From Streptomyces sp. NBC_01689 (lineage in GTDB: Bacteria; Actinomycetota; Actinomycetes; Streptomycetales; Streptomycetaceae), in the NCBI RefSeq assembly GCF_036250675.1, contig NZ_CP109592.1:1488001-1552000 (forward strand): a DNA stretch of 64,000 bases, read 5' to 3'. Every line of letters begins with the position of its first letter. The stretch's first letter is position 1. The notes under the pieces were generated by a model. It was not told the DNA's origin. It saw only the letters and a list, made by a program, of their open reading frames with translations, and did no database searches. This document shows, in pieces, positions 7,483 through 16,126 of the stretch. A program made the position numbers and the translations under genes.

Positions 7483-9324
7483 TCAGAGCAGCCGGAACCG
7501 CAGCCGGCAGATGACCGCGTCGGTCTCACGCCGCACCGCGTGCGCGACGACGGCACCGCGCTGGTTCTGCAGCAGCCGTTGCCACAACCGCTCCGGCTCG
7601 GTCTCCGCGATCAGGACGGTGACGCGGGTGGCCGGCTCCGCCGCGGTGACCTCGCGTACGTACGCGGCGATCGGCCGGCCGAGGGTGCGCCGCTCCGAGG
7701 CGAGCCGGACCAGCGGCACCCCGGGGCTCCACCGGGCCCAGTCGCGTTCCAGCGTGTGCAGGTGGGCGCGGTCCTCGGGGTCGGGGTAGCAGACGGTCAC
7801 CGCCCGGACCTCGTCACCGAGTGACGCGGCGGCGGTGAGGGCCTCGGAAGTGAGGCGGGACAGGGACGAGACCGGGACGATCACGACCGAACGCTCGCGG
7901 TGCGGCGGCTCGGGGATGCGGCCGAGGCCCAGCCGCTCGCCGATCCGCCCGTACGCGCGGTGCACCGCCTCGAACGCCACGACCAGCAGCGGCAGCGCGA
8001 TCACGATCAGCCAGGCGCCCTCCGCGAACTTCGTCGCGGTCACGACGATCGCCGCCACCCCGGTGAGGAGCCCGCCGAAGCCGTTGAGGACGGCCTTGCC
8101 CTGCCATCCCCTGCTCCGCTCGCCGTACCAGTGGATGACCATGCCGACCTGGGCGATGGTGAAGCCGACGAAGACACCGATGGCGAACAACGGGACGAGG
8201 GTGTTGGTGTCGCCACCGGAGAAGACCAGCAGCGCGGCGGAGACCGCCGCGAGAGCGAGGACTCCATGGCGATGGACCTGCCGGTCGGCCTTCAACGCGA
8301 AGACATGCGGCAGGTAGTTGTCGCGGGCGAGCAGTTTGAGCAGGACGGGCAGCCCGCCGAAGGAGGTGTTCGCGGAGAGCGCCAGCAGGATCATGGTGGC
8401 GAACTGCACCACGTAGAAAGCCCAGTTGTGGCCCAGGGAGGCGTCCGCGAGCTGCGCGAGGACGGTGACGCCCTCGACCGGCTGAAGATGGAAACGGGAG
8501 ATCAGCACGGACAGGCCGATCAGCATCACACCGAGCACGGCGCCCAGCGCGACCTCGGCCCGCTGGGCCCGCCGGGCACGCGGAGCGCGGAAGGAGGGGA
8601 CGGCGTTGGCGATGGCCTCGACCCCGGTGAGCGCCGCACAACCGGAGGCGAAGGCCCTCAGCAGCAGCAGCGCCCCGACCGTCGTCGCGTTGTCCGCGAG
8701 GACCGACGCATGCCCCTGCGCGGCGGCGGTGCTCACCGGCACGGACCGGAACAGACCGACTCCGATCAGCACGAGGATCGAGACGACGAACACGGCCGTC
8801 GGCACGATGAAGGCGCGGGCCGACTCGACGATGCCCCGCAGATTGACCCCGGTGATGAGTAGGAGCACCAGCAGGCACCACCAGAGCCGCTGGCCGTACA
8901 GCCCGGGGAAGGCCGAGGTGAGGGCGGCGACGCCGGCGGTCACGGCGACCGCGACGTTCAGTACGTAGTCCAGCACCAGCGAGGCGGCCGCCACCAGGCT
9001 GGTACGCGCGCCCAGATGAACCCTGGCGACGGCGTAGGAGCCGCCGCCGTCCGGAAACGCGGCGATGACCTGCCGGTAGGAAGCGACCAGGACGGCGAGC
9101 AGGGCGGCGATGGCGAGGGTCACCGGAACGGTGAAGCCGAGCCCGTGCGCGCCCGCGGCGGCCAGCACCAGGACGATGGCCTCGGGGCCGTAGGCCACGG
9201 AGGCCATCGCGTCCAGTGACAGGGCGGACAGACCGGTGATGGCGGTCAGCCGGTGGCGCTCGCCGCCGTCGGGCGGCTCCTCCCCCGTCGGGGTGGCACC
9301 CGGCTCGGTGGTCAGAACGGACAT
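7483..9324 (-). CDS. APC-superfamily amino acid/cation permease with C-terminal cytoplasmic domain
   Basis: A 613-residue transporter with about 12 membrane helices. The N-terminal signature GLSALSLDAMASVAYGPEAI and the later FPDGGGSYAVARVHLG are typical of APC-family permeases of the type often annotated in actinobacteria as amino acid or KUP-like transporters. Residues from about 470 (RERSVVIVPVSSLSRLT onward) form a roughly 140-residue soluble domain with a universal-stress-like alternation of strands and helices. The ATG at 9324 follows AAGGAGCC by a good distance; upstream in-frame codons are not needed. Transcribed alone. Substrate cannot be predicted from sequence. Confidence 0.82.
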   Translation of the reverse strand: MSVLTTEPGATPTGEEPPDGGERHRLTAITGLSALSLDAMASVAYGPEAIVLVLAAAGAHGLGFTVPVTLAIAALLAVLVASYRQVIAAFPDGGGSYAVARVHLGARTSLVAAASLVLDYVLNVAVAVTAGVAALTSAFPGLYGQRLWWCLLVLLLITGVNLRGIVESARAFIVPTAVFVVSILVLIGVGLFRSVPVSTAAAQGHASVLADNATTVGALLLLRAFASGCAALTGVEAIANAVPSFRAPRARRAQRAEVALGAVLGVMLIGLSVLISRFHLQPVEGVTVLAQLADASLGHNWAFYVVQFATMILLALSANTSFGGLPVLLKLLARDNYLPHVFALKADRQVHRHGVLALAAVSAALLVFSGGDTNTLVPLFAIGVFVGFTIAQVGMVIHWYGERSRGWQGKAVLNGFGGLLTGVAAIVVTATKFAEGAWLIVIALPLLVVAFEAVHRAYGRIGERLGLGRIPEPPHRERSVVIVPVSSLSRLTSEALTAAASLGDEVRAVTVCYPDPEDRAHLHTLERDWARWSPGVPLVRLASERRTLGRPIAAYVREVTAAEPATRVTVLIAETEPERLWQRLLQNQRGAVVAHAVRRETDAVICRLRFRLL

Positions 9325-9566
9325 GGGTGGCCGGCTCCTTCGTACTGCGTGAGCCCCACGCGAGCCGCGCGGGTCCACCAAGGTTGGGCCCTGCTGCGGC
9401 CGTGCCCGCACCCTCTTGGCGCGTTCCTCGCGCCGTACCGGCCCGCCTTGACGCGTTCCATGCGCGGCGCGCGGCGCCCGGGTAGGGCGGTGCCCGGCGG
9501 TGGAAGGCCACGCTCGCGGGCGGCCGGCCCCGACCGGACGCTCGCTCGTAGGCCGTGATCACTCCG

Positions 9567-10583
9567 TCAGTGGTCCGCGTCCTTGGTCCGCCGACGGGAG
9601 ACCTGTTCCCGCACGGCACGCCAACGGGACCGGGTCTGTTCGACGACGCCGTCCCATTCCTGGCGGACCGCGTGGTCCGAGGGGCGGTGACCCTGACGGA
9701 TCCGTTCGAGTTCGTCGCGCACCTCGCGTCCCAGTGCCGAGGACGCGACGATGACGAGCATGACCGCGAAGACGGCCGAGATCATCGCGAAGACGGCGCC
9801 GACCACTCCGTAGCGCGAGGTGTACGAGTTGAACAGGCGCGGCAGGTAGACGCTCGCGCCCACCGAACAGGCGGCACTCGTGACCGCCCCGGTGACACCG
9901 AAAGGGAGCAGGTCGGGCCGGCTGATCCGCTTCGCCGACAGGATCCACCCGCTCCACACCAGGAATGCGGCGGTCACCAGGAGCCCGCACCCCGCGGCCG
10001 CCAGGTCCAGCAGGCCCCCGACGTCGACCGCGGAGAGCAACCCGGTGACGGCCGCGTAGCCGCCGAGGCTGAGGATCCACCACAGGCCGTTACGCGTATT
10101 GCGCACGCCGAGGGGCTTGAGTTCCCACGCCTGTTCGAAGAGCCGCTGCGCGGCGCGCGCGAAGCTCAGCACGGAGATCGTCAGAAACACGACCCCGAAG
10201 ACGCCGACACTGACGGTCGCGCCCTCGGCCGGGGAGAAGAGGGACCGTACCGCCGTGGCGCCGGCCCCGGTGAGGCCGTAGCGCTTGATGATCCGTTCCG
10301 CGGCGTCGTAGTGCACGAAGTGGCCCAGTACGGCGCCGACGAGCACGGACAGCGGGACCAGCGTCGTCAAGGCGCTGGACGCCAGCGCCATCGAGCGGTC
10401 GAACCCGGCGATCTTCTGAAAGCGGCTGACGACGCGCAGGGCGAATACGGGACGCAGCCAGAACGTCAGTGTTCTGGTGAGGCGTTCGCGGTTGATCCTC
10501 GCCGTCCTGCCCCTCCGTGAAGGTCGGAACCTGCCTGGTGGCGCGAGCCTAACGACGGGCGCGGAGCGGATCGAGGGAGACAC
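9567..10583 (-). CDS. YihY/BrkB-family inner membrane protein
   Basis: About 338 residues with six membrane helices. The N-terminal pattern RFQKIAGFDRSMALASSALT and the later NTRNGLWWILSLGGYAAVTG match the YihY/virulence factor BrkB family of integral membrane proteins of unclear function. The last 55 residues are charged and probably cytoplasmic (HRPSDHAVRQEWDGVVEQ). No good ribosome site is visible. Homology requires the frame to start upstream of RINRERLTRT, so GTG 10583 is the nearest usable codon, with GTG 10649 an alternative. Confidence 0.75.
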   Translation of the reverse strand: MSPSIRSAPVVRLAPPGRFRPSRRGRTARINRERLTRTLTFWLRPVFALRVVSRFQKIAGFDRSMALASSALTTLVPLSVLVGAVLGHFVHYDAAERIIKRYGLTGAGATAVRSLFSPAEGATVSVGVFGVVFLTISVLSFARAAQRLFEQAWELKPLGVRNTRNGLWWILSLGGYAAVTGLLSAVDVGGLLDLAAAGCGLLVTAAFLVWSGWILSAKRISRPDLLPFGVTGAVTSAACSVGASVYLPRLFNSYTSRYGVVGAVFAMISAVFAVMLVIVASSALGREVRDELERIRQGHRPSDHAVRQEWDGVVEQTRSRWRAVREQVSRRRTKDADH

Positions 10584-10962
10584 GCACGCACCGCTCGGAC
10601 GGCCGCGAGCTTGGGACCACCGTGATCGAACGGGCACTGCAGACGGCACCCCGTGCGTGCTCGTCCGTCACGCGCGGGCTCTCGAAGGTGCGCCCGGGAC
10701 ACCGCACGGCGACACTGGTAGGGCCTGACCGGCGCCCGGGGCGCTCCAGGAAGCGGGCGGGAAGCCCGAAGGGGACCGCGTTCCCTCCGTGCGGGAGTCC
10801 GAGCGCGGGCTTTGGAGCGCACGGGTCCCTGGACGAGTCGGGCCTGACGACCATCGAAGCGCACGTCGACCGCACCCACGACACCGGCCTGTTCGCCCAC
10901 GCGCAGGGTGCCTCACCGGCCAGGCCGGTCCCATGGCCGCCCCGTCCACCCCTGGAGATTCC
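10584..10962. other. 379-bp divergent intergenic region
   Basis: Separates the YihY-like gene (minus) from the Old Yellow Enzyme gene (plus). No gene with credible codon use or family signature is seen. It should hold both promoters; I could not single out a convincing operator. Confidence 0.5.
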
Positions 10963-12057
10963 GTGAGCCAGCTGTTCCAGCCGCTGACGTTGCGTGGTGT
11001 GACGATCCCCAACCGGATCTGGATGTCGCCGATGATGCAGTACTCCGCCCCCGCCGAGGGACCGGAGACCGGCACACCCACCGACTGGCATCTCCAGCAT
11101 CTGGTGTCCCGCGCGGTGGGCGGCGCCGGTCTGGTCATGGTGGAGGCCACCTCCGTCAGCGCGGAAGGCCGTAGCAGCGCCTACGACCTCGGGCTGTGGA
11201 ACGACCACCAGCCAGCGGCCTTCGCCCGCGTCGTCCGCGCGCTGTGCGACTCCGGTGCGGTGCCGGCGATCCAGCTCAACCACCCCGGCCGCAAGGCGGG
11301 CGTCGGACGTCCCTGGGCCGACGCCCATCCCCCGCGGTCCGACCTGCGGCGCGTGGGTCCGAGTCCCGTCGCGTTCGGGGCGATCCCCGCCCCCCACGAA
11401 CTCACCACCCATGCCATCACCGACATCGTCGAGGAGTTCGCCCGGGCCGCGCGACGCGCGCACCTCGCCGGGTTCCACGCCCTGGAGATCCACGGCGCGC
11501 ACGGCTACCTCGTCCACTCCTTCCTCTCCCCGCAGACCAACCAGCGCACCGACGCGTACGGCGGCACCCTGGAACGGCGGATGCGTTTCGCGCTGGAGGT
11601 GGTGGACGCCGTCCGCGCCCAATGGCCGCGGGAACTCCCGTTGTTCTTCCGCACCTCGGCGACCGACTGGCTCGCGGGCCACGGCTCCGAGACGCGGCCC
11701 GGCTGGACCGTCGACGACACCACACACCTCGCCCGCGAACTCATGGCCCACGGAGTGGACCTGCTGGACGTCTCCACGGGTGGCATCGTGCCCGACGCCA
11801 CCATCCCCGTCAGTCCCGGCTACCAGGTGACCTTCTCGGCCCAGGTACGCGCACGGACCGGCATCCCCACGGCCGCGGTCGGCCTCATCACCGAGCCCGA
11901 ACAGGCCGAGAGGATCATCGGTCTCGGTGAGGCCGACGCCGTCTTCCTCGGGCGTGAACTGCTGCGCGACCCGTACTGGCCGCGGCGCGCCGCGCATTCC
12001 CTCGGCGCCACCCTGCCGGCGCCACCGCAGTACGCCCGCGCCTTCCCCCGCCGCTGA
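10963..12057 (+). CDS. NADH:flavin oxidoreductase, Old Yellow Enzyme family (YqjM-like)
   Basis: A 364-residue FMN-dependent ene-reductase. Motifs in order: NHPGRKAGVG (about residue 107; substrate-binding His and phosphate region), EIHGAHGYLVHSFLSP (about 175-190) and NQRTDAYGG. These are the hallmarks of the OYE TIM barrel, and the TPTDWHLQH segment and overall length fit the YqjM/thermophilic-like subclass, which reduces activated C=C bonds with NAD(P)H. The GTG start at 10963 is 5 nt after GGAG; an upstream ATG at 10933 lacks a ribosome site. Physiological substrate unknown. A second, longer OYE lies at 29089-30372. Confidence 0.87.
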   Translation: MSQLFQPLTLRGVTIPNRIWMSPMMQYSAPAEGPETGTPTDWHLQHLVSRAVGGAGLVMVEATSVSAEGRSSAYDLGLWNDHQPAAFARVVRALCDSGAVPAIQLNHPGRKAGVGRPWADAHPPRSDLRRVGPSPVAFGAIPAPHELTTHAITDIVEEFARAARRAHLAGFHALEIHGAHGYLVHSFLSPQTNQRTDAYGGTLERRMRFALEVVDAVRAQWPRELPLFFRTSATDWLAGHGSETRPGWTVDDTTHLARELMAHGVDLLDVSTGGIVPDATIPVSPGYQVTFSAQVRARTGIPTAAVGLITEPEQAERIIGLGEADAVFLGRELLRDPYWPRRAAHSLGATLPAPPQYARAFPRR

Positions 12058-12164
12058 CGCCGCCCGCGCCGAGTTGTGGGCACCGCGGAGGGGTCGGCGG
12101 CGCCCGTGACGACCCTGCTGCGATGAGAGGGCAACGGCACGACCGCGGACGGAAGAGGCGGCGC

Positions 12165-12206
12165 GCTCCGGGCTCCGGGCTCCGGGCTCCGGGCTCCGGG
12201 CTCCGA
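12165..12206. repeat. Six tandem copies of a 7-bp repeat (GCTCCGG)
   Basis: Five exact copies of GCTCCGG followed by one degenerate copy (GCTCCGA), head to tail. It lies between the OYE gene and the small gene at 12273. Probably replication slippage; copy number may vary between strains. Confidence 0.9.
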
Positions 12207-12272
12207 GATCCAGCCTCCCGGTCCGGAGGTCCGGCTTGCCCTCAAAATCGAACATGCGATCTAATTCTGAGC

Positions 12273-12503
12273 ATGGACGCCTCCCCCTTCCCCCGTGACC
12301 TCGTCCAGGCCCAGACCGCCTGGTACGCCACGTACCGAGAACTCGCCTACACCCCGGCCACCCACGGCACCGCGGCGCACCGACGACGCCTGCAGGAGCT
12401 GTCCCGCCTCATCGCCGCGCACCCCTACTGGCAGACTCCTCACGGAACGCCCGCGGCCCGGATGGCGCTGAAGGAGCTGGCGCGACAGCGGGCGCACTCG
12501 TGA
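12273..12503 (+). CDS. Small hypothetical protein (76 aa)
   Basis: A 76-residue soluble protein beginning MDASPFPRDLVQAQTAW, with an Arg/His-rich, probably helical middle (TAAHRRRLQELSRL) and a basic C-terminus. It has no membrane segment. Codon use fits the neighbours. The start is preceded by an AT-rich stretch (ATCTAATTCTGAGC) rather than a Shine-Dalgarno, so it may be leaderless. I recall similar short proteins as hypothetical genes in Streptomyces but cannot assign a function. It is followed by a strong hairpin and a convergent LysR gene. Confidence 0.65.
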   Translation: MDASPFPRDLVQAQTAWYATYRELAYTPATHGTAAHRRRLQELSRLIAAHPYWQTPHGTPAARMALKELARQRAHS

Positions 12504-12521
12504 GCGGTCGCGGCCCTTCGA

Positions 12522-12541
12522 CGGCGGGTCAGGTCCCGCCG
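12522..12541. terminator. Hairpin between convergent genes
   Basis: CGGCGGG and CCCGCCG form a perfect 7-bp GC stem with a 6-nt loop, 19 bp after the stop of the small gene and before the stop of the converging LysR gene. It has no U-tract. Confidence 0.5.
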
Positions 12542-12618
12542 GTGCGGTCCGGTCTGCGGGAGCCGCGGCCCATGGACGGCCGGGGCGAGCGATGAACTCC
12601 AGCGGAGGCAGGCGATGA

Positions 12619-13509
12619 TCACTCCTGCCAGAGGTACTCGTGCGCCATCGCGATCATGGCGCGGGCCGCGGCACCGGGCCTGCGCCCGGACGGAGCGGCC
12701 AGCGAGAACCGCCATTCCAGGTCAGCGTCGTCGACGGTCAGGGTGACGACGTCCTGTCCCTCGCCGAGAGCCACCCGCGGCAGCAGCGCGACACCCAGCC
12801 CGTTGCGGACGTAGGCCACGCCGGTGGAGAGGTCGGTGATCTCGATGGTGACGCGATGGGGGACGCCTGCGGCGGCGAAGGCCCGGTCGGCGACGGTCCG
12901 GTTGCTGTAGCCCGCGGGGAAGTCGACGAAGTCCAGACCCGCCAGCTCGGTCATCGACACGGCACCGCGTGCCGCCAGAGCATGGGTGGCCGGCACGACG
13001 AGGTCGAGCACCGAGGTGGCGAGAGCCGTCAGTGTGACGCCTTTCGGGGGCGGTCCGGCCCCTGAGACGAAGGCGAGATCGAGCCGCCGTTCGAGGAGGG
13101 CTTCGACCAGTCCCTGGGAGCCGGAGGGGGTCACGCTGGTCTGCAGGAACACTCCGGGATGACGTCGGTGGAACGCACCGAGGAACACGGGAAGGTCGAT
13201 GAGTCCGACCGTGGATATCGCTCCGAGGCGCAGGGTGCCGGTCAGTCCGCCCCGTATCTCGCCCACCGCGTCCGCCGCTTCCTGAGCGGCGTCGAGAGCG
13301 GTGTGCGCACGCGGCAGCAGCGCGGCGCCGGCATCGGTGAGCAGCACGCCCTTGGGAGTGCGCTCCAGCAGCGGCGAGCGGAGTTCTCGCTCCAGGTTCT
13401 TGATGCCGCTGGAGACCGCGGACTGGACGACGTGCAGCCGTGCGGCGGCGCGGGTGAAGTTCGCTTCCTCGGCGACGGCGACGAAATATTCGAGCTGACG
13501 CAGTTCCAC
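12619..13509 (-). CDS. LysR-family transcriptional regulator
   Basis: A 296-residue regulator. The N-terminal winged helix-turn-helix is canonical: MELRQLEYFVAVAEEANFTR, AAARLHVVQSAVSSGIKNLE, then LRSPLLERTPKGVLLTDAGA. The effector-binding domain follows from about residue 90 (GTLRLGAISTVGLIDLPVFL). The GTG start at 13509 is in the usual place for the family (MELRQLEYF). The gene diverges from a short NTF2-like gene and a zinc-independent MDR reductase, the likely targets in the common LysR/target arrangement. An inverted repeat in the 135-bp gap is a candidate operator. Confidence 0.88.
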   Translation of the reverse strand: MELRQLEYFVAVAEEANFTRAAARLHVVQSAVSSGIKNLERELRSPLLERTPKGVLLTDAGAALLPRAHTALDAAQEAADAVGEIRGGLTGTLRLGAISTVGLIDLPVFLGAFHRRHPGVFLQTSVTPSGSQGLVEALLERRLDLAFVSGAGPPPKGVTLTALATSVLDLVVPATHALAARGAVSMTELAGLDFVDFPAGYSNRTVADRAFAAAGVPHRVTIEITDLSTGVAYVRNGLGVALLPRVALGEGQDVVTLTVDDADLEWRFSLAAPSGRRPGAAARAMIAMAHEYLWQE

Positions 13510-13575
13510 TCTTCGAGTATCCCTCCGCGATCCCCGAGGTATCTCCAGGAGAGATGGCCACGGTCTCCGACTTTC

Positions 13576-13621
13576 GTTGGACACCACAGGTCGCACCTCG
13601 CGATGCTGTGGGAAGTCCAAC
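13576..13621. promoter_or_regulatory. Candidate divergent promoter/operator for the LysR pair
   Basis: GTTGGAC (13576-13582) and GTCCAAC (13615-13621) are perfect reverse complements 32 bp apart. Each arm contains TTGGAC, close to a -35 box, pointing outward to one of the two genes. The spacing places one LysR-type site at each promoter. Inference from sequence only. Confidence 0.4.
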
Positions 13622-13644
13622 CGAATCAGGAGGCTCGATCGAGA

Positions 13645-13977
13645 ATGACGTACAAGACGCCACCGACCTTTCTGGGAAGCAGCGATCCGACGCGACAGCG
13701 CAGGGAACATCAGCCGCCTCGGCTGGACAATCTCGCCGACGACGTGACACTCGGGGCCGGAGTCTTCAACGGGACCGTCCAGGGGCCGAGGACGTTCGCG
13801 CGACACCGTCCTACGCGCGCGCTCCACGAATTCCAGGAATTCCTTCACATCGGACCGTATGGCGAGAGCGGCATCGTCGAGGACTGCGCGGTGACGGTGG
13901 CCGGCGGGCCGATCGCGAACATCGCCGTCGTCCACAAGATGTCGCATTCCGCGCTCCGCATTCCGATTGAGGGATGA
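13645..13977 (+). CDS. Short SnoaL/NTF2-like protein, C-terminally truncated
   Basis: A 110-residue reading frame with a strong AGGAGG 11 nt before its ATG. It starts MTYKTPPTFLGSSDPT and continues with LDNLADDVTLGAGVFNGTV, ALHEFQEFLHIGPYGESGIV and EDCAVTVAGGPIANIAVVHK. This resembles the NTF2-like (SnoaL-like) alpha-beta barrel proteins of about 145 residues found beside LysR genes. The final strand and helix are missing: after VVHK the sequence becomes MSHSALRIPIEG and stops, with no reading frame restoring the end. It may be a recent truncation. It diverges from the LysR gene and precedes the MDR gene. Confidence 0.55.
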   Translation: MTYKTPPTFLGSSDPTRQRREHQPPRLDNLADDVTLGAGVFNGTVQGPRTFARHRPTRALHEFQEFLHIGPYGESGIVEDCAVTVAGGPIANIAVVHKMSHSALRIPIEG

Positions 13978-14088
13978 GAAGAAGAAAATCCGGGCCCGGT
14001 CGCCGCCGAAGGCGCCGGCGCCGAAACTGTTTCCTGTCCGGAAAGCCGCCGGGGTCGGTCGGGCTCTCCGGAGGACGAAAGGTCACTC

Positions 14089-15159
14089 ATGTCAGAATCC
14101 ATGCGCGCCCTCGTGGCCGGAGGGGTCGGTGAGCCGCTCGATGTCCTGCGGCTGGAGTCCCGGCCCGTTCCCGTGCCGGAGGCCGGTCAGGCGTTGGTCC
14201 GGGTGCGGGCGACCCCGGTTCACGCCAGTGATCTGCACGTGCTGCGCGGCCGCTACGGTTTCGCTCCCGAATTTCCCACGGTCGGGGGGCACATGGAATG
14301 CGTGGGCCGGATCGAGGCCCTTGGCCCGGGTGTCGAGGGGCTGGAGATCGGCGAGCGCGTGGTGGTCGTCGCGATCCCGGCGGTACCAGGGCCGCGGGTG
14401 GCCGGCACCTGGCAGGAGTACCTGGTGGCCGATACCTCCAGGCTCCTGCCGGTCCCCGACGGGCTGAGCGACTCCAGTGCCTCCCAACTCGCCGTCAACC
14501 CCTTGACGGCGCTGCTGCTGGTGAGCCGTGAACTCGACGTGCGGCCCGGCGAATGGCTGCTGCAGACGGCCGCCGGTTCCACCGTCGGCAGGCTGGTCGT
14601 CCAGTTGGCCAGGCATCTGGGTGTGCCCACGATCAATGTCGTCCGCAGGCGCGACGCGGTCGAGGAGATCAAGGCGCTCGGCGGCGACGAGGTCATCTGC
14701 ACCCAGGACGAGGACCTGGTGCGGCGTGTCGCCGAGATCGCCGGACCGGCCGGCGTGCGCAAAGCCGTCGACTGTGTCGCCGGCCAGGTGGGCGCCCAGG
14801 TCTCCCAGGCGCTGGCACCCGGAGGAGAGCTGGTGGTCTACGGCGCCCTCTCCACCCATCGGCAGACCGACCCGGCGGCACTGACGATCCCGCTGTCGGC
14901 ACGCTCCCTCATCTACGAGACCAAGACGGTGCGGGGCTTCTGGCTCAACCGCTGGTTCGGCACCGCCTCTCCCGCGGATGCGCTCAGCGCGCTGTCCGAG
15001 GTCCGCGATCTCGTCGCCGACGACGTCCTGAGCATTCCTCGGGGTGAGCCGTTCCCGCTCGAACGCTTCGCCGACGCCGTCGCGTCCGCCGAAGCACCCG
15101 CGCACGGCGCCAAACCGCTCCTCGTCCTCGACGACGACCGGGACGGAGGCGACACGTAG
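14089..15159 (+). CDS. Zinc-independent MDR-family oxidoreductase (enoyl reductase/quinone oxidoreductase-like)
   Basis: A 356-residue medium-chain dehydrogenase/reductase. The N-terminal GroES-like domain (RVRATPVHASDLHVLRGRYG, FPTVGGHMECVGRIEALGPG) lacks the structural-zinc Cys cluster. The nucleotide fold has AAGSTVGRLVVQLARHLGVP (about 160-179), as in 2-enoyl thioester reductases of the ETR type, and the late TVRGFWLNRWF is also typical of that group. It probably reduces an enoyl or quinone substrate with NADPH. The ATG follows GAAAGG. It lies downstream of the NTF2-like frame and diverges from the LysR gene, which probably controls it. Confidence 0.83.
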   Translation: MSESMRALVAGGVGEPLDVLRLESRPVPVPEAGQALVRVRATPVHASDLHVLRGRYGFAPEFPTVGGHMECVGRIEALGPGVEGLEIGERVVVVAIPAVPGPRVAGTWQEYLVADTSRLLPVPDGLSDSSASQLAVNPLTALLLVSRELDVRPGEWLLQTAAGSTVGRLVVQLARHLGVPTINVVRRRDAVEEIKALGGDEVICTQDEDLVRRVAEIAGPAGVRKAVDCVAGQVGAQVSQALAPGGELVVYGALSTHRQTDPAALTIPLSARSLIYETKTVRGFWLNRWFGTASPADALSALSEVRDLVADDVLSIPRGEPFPLERFADAVASAEAPAHGAKPLLVLDDDRDGGDT

Positions 15160-15429
15160 GGAAGGCGGCACGGGCCGGCCCGGCGACAGCCCAGGGCCGG
15201 TACCGAACAGCCGCCGCCTACCGTCCCGTTACGGCTACGGCTACGGGCCCCGATAGCGACAACGGCCACGGCGAGTACGCCTGGGCGACGCTCCCGGTGC
15301 CGGCGCCGCCGTCCGTCCCGGGCACGGAACGCCGCTCGGCCGGCCGGAGCATCGCGGGTGCTCTCGCCCGCGGGGCCCGGGAAAAAACCTGGTGCGAAGT
15401 CGCCGGGTGATACCGCTACCATCCGCCCC

Positions 15430-15765
15430 GTGGAGACCGCGGGCACGACGCGAAGGATCGATCCGGGCCGGATCTGGTCGGCAGTGCTGGTACTGGACGC
15501 GCTGGTGACCTGCTCCTCCGTCGCCCTGCTCGTCGCGTGGTCGACACGGAACCAGATCGATCCGGCCGATCCCGGCCCGGCCCTGCCTCAGCCGTCCGAC
15601 GGATGGCTCATCGGTTCGGCCGTCTTCTTGCTCGTGACGCTCGTCGGCACCGGGCACGCGATGCTGGCGCGCACGAGTGATCCGCACACGGTCAGGGGCG
15701 GCAGGGCGGTCTCGGTTCTGCGGTCGACGCTGCTGCTTCTGCTGTGGCTGGCCGCCACCGTATAG
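15430..15765 (+). CDS. Small integral membrane protein (111 aa), leaderless
   Basis: A 111-residue protein with three hydrophobic segments (about 16-40, 58-76 and 91-110). The last ends at the stop, leaving almost no tail. I do not recognise the family. The GTG start at 15430 is supported by TACCAT at 15417-15422 followed by 7 nt, the spacing expected of a leaderless Streptomyces mRNA. A start further upstream would need an implausible Pro/Gly-rich leader. No close neighbours on the same strand, so probably monocistronic. Confidence 0.6.
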   Translation: METAGTTRRIDPGRIWSAVLVLDALVTCSSVALLVAWSTRNQIDPADPGPALPQPSDGWLIGSAVFLLVTLVGTGHAMLARTSDPHTVRGGRAVSVLRSTLLLLLWLAATV

Positions 15766-16126
15766 GTCATATCCGTACACCGGCTTGGCAGTTGGGCCTT
15801 CGCGTCGGCCCACTCCTTCGTGAGTCCGTGGGTCCCCCCTGTCCGCTGTCGCTCTCGGCCGCGCGGAACCTACCGGCGGGAACGCCGACGAGCGGCCCAT
15901 CGCCCAGCGGCCGGAGGAACTTGACGGGGAACCGTCGCGGACACGCGCGTGGTCCATGACCTCGCCGCACGGTTCGCCGGCCACTTCGCCCCGACCGCCA
16001 CGACGGGCCACAGCATCAGAGTTCTCCGTCCCGTCGGTGCGCCGTCGTCCGATGTTGCGTCCTGTCCTGTGTCATGCCGTCTGTCGAAGATCGTGTGGGT
16101 AAAGGGACATGACGGGACATCACGTG
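15766..16126. other. 361-bp intergenic region
   Basis: Lies between the small membrane protein and the secreted NAGPA-domain protein, both on the plus strand. I see no gene here. Its 3' end carries a GGGA ribosome site for the start at 16127. Confidence 0.5.

Noticed and set aside
9325..9566. A riboswitch (ydaO type) upstream of the APC transporter
   Set aside because: Such transporters are sometimes preceded by one, but I could not find the conserved stems by eye. A covariance-model search would decide.
12165..12206. CRISPR-like repeat
   Set aside because: The repeats are 7 bp and directly adjacent, with no spacers.
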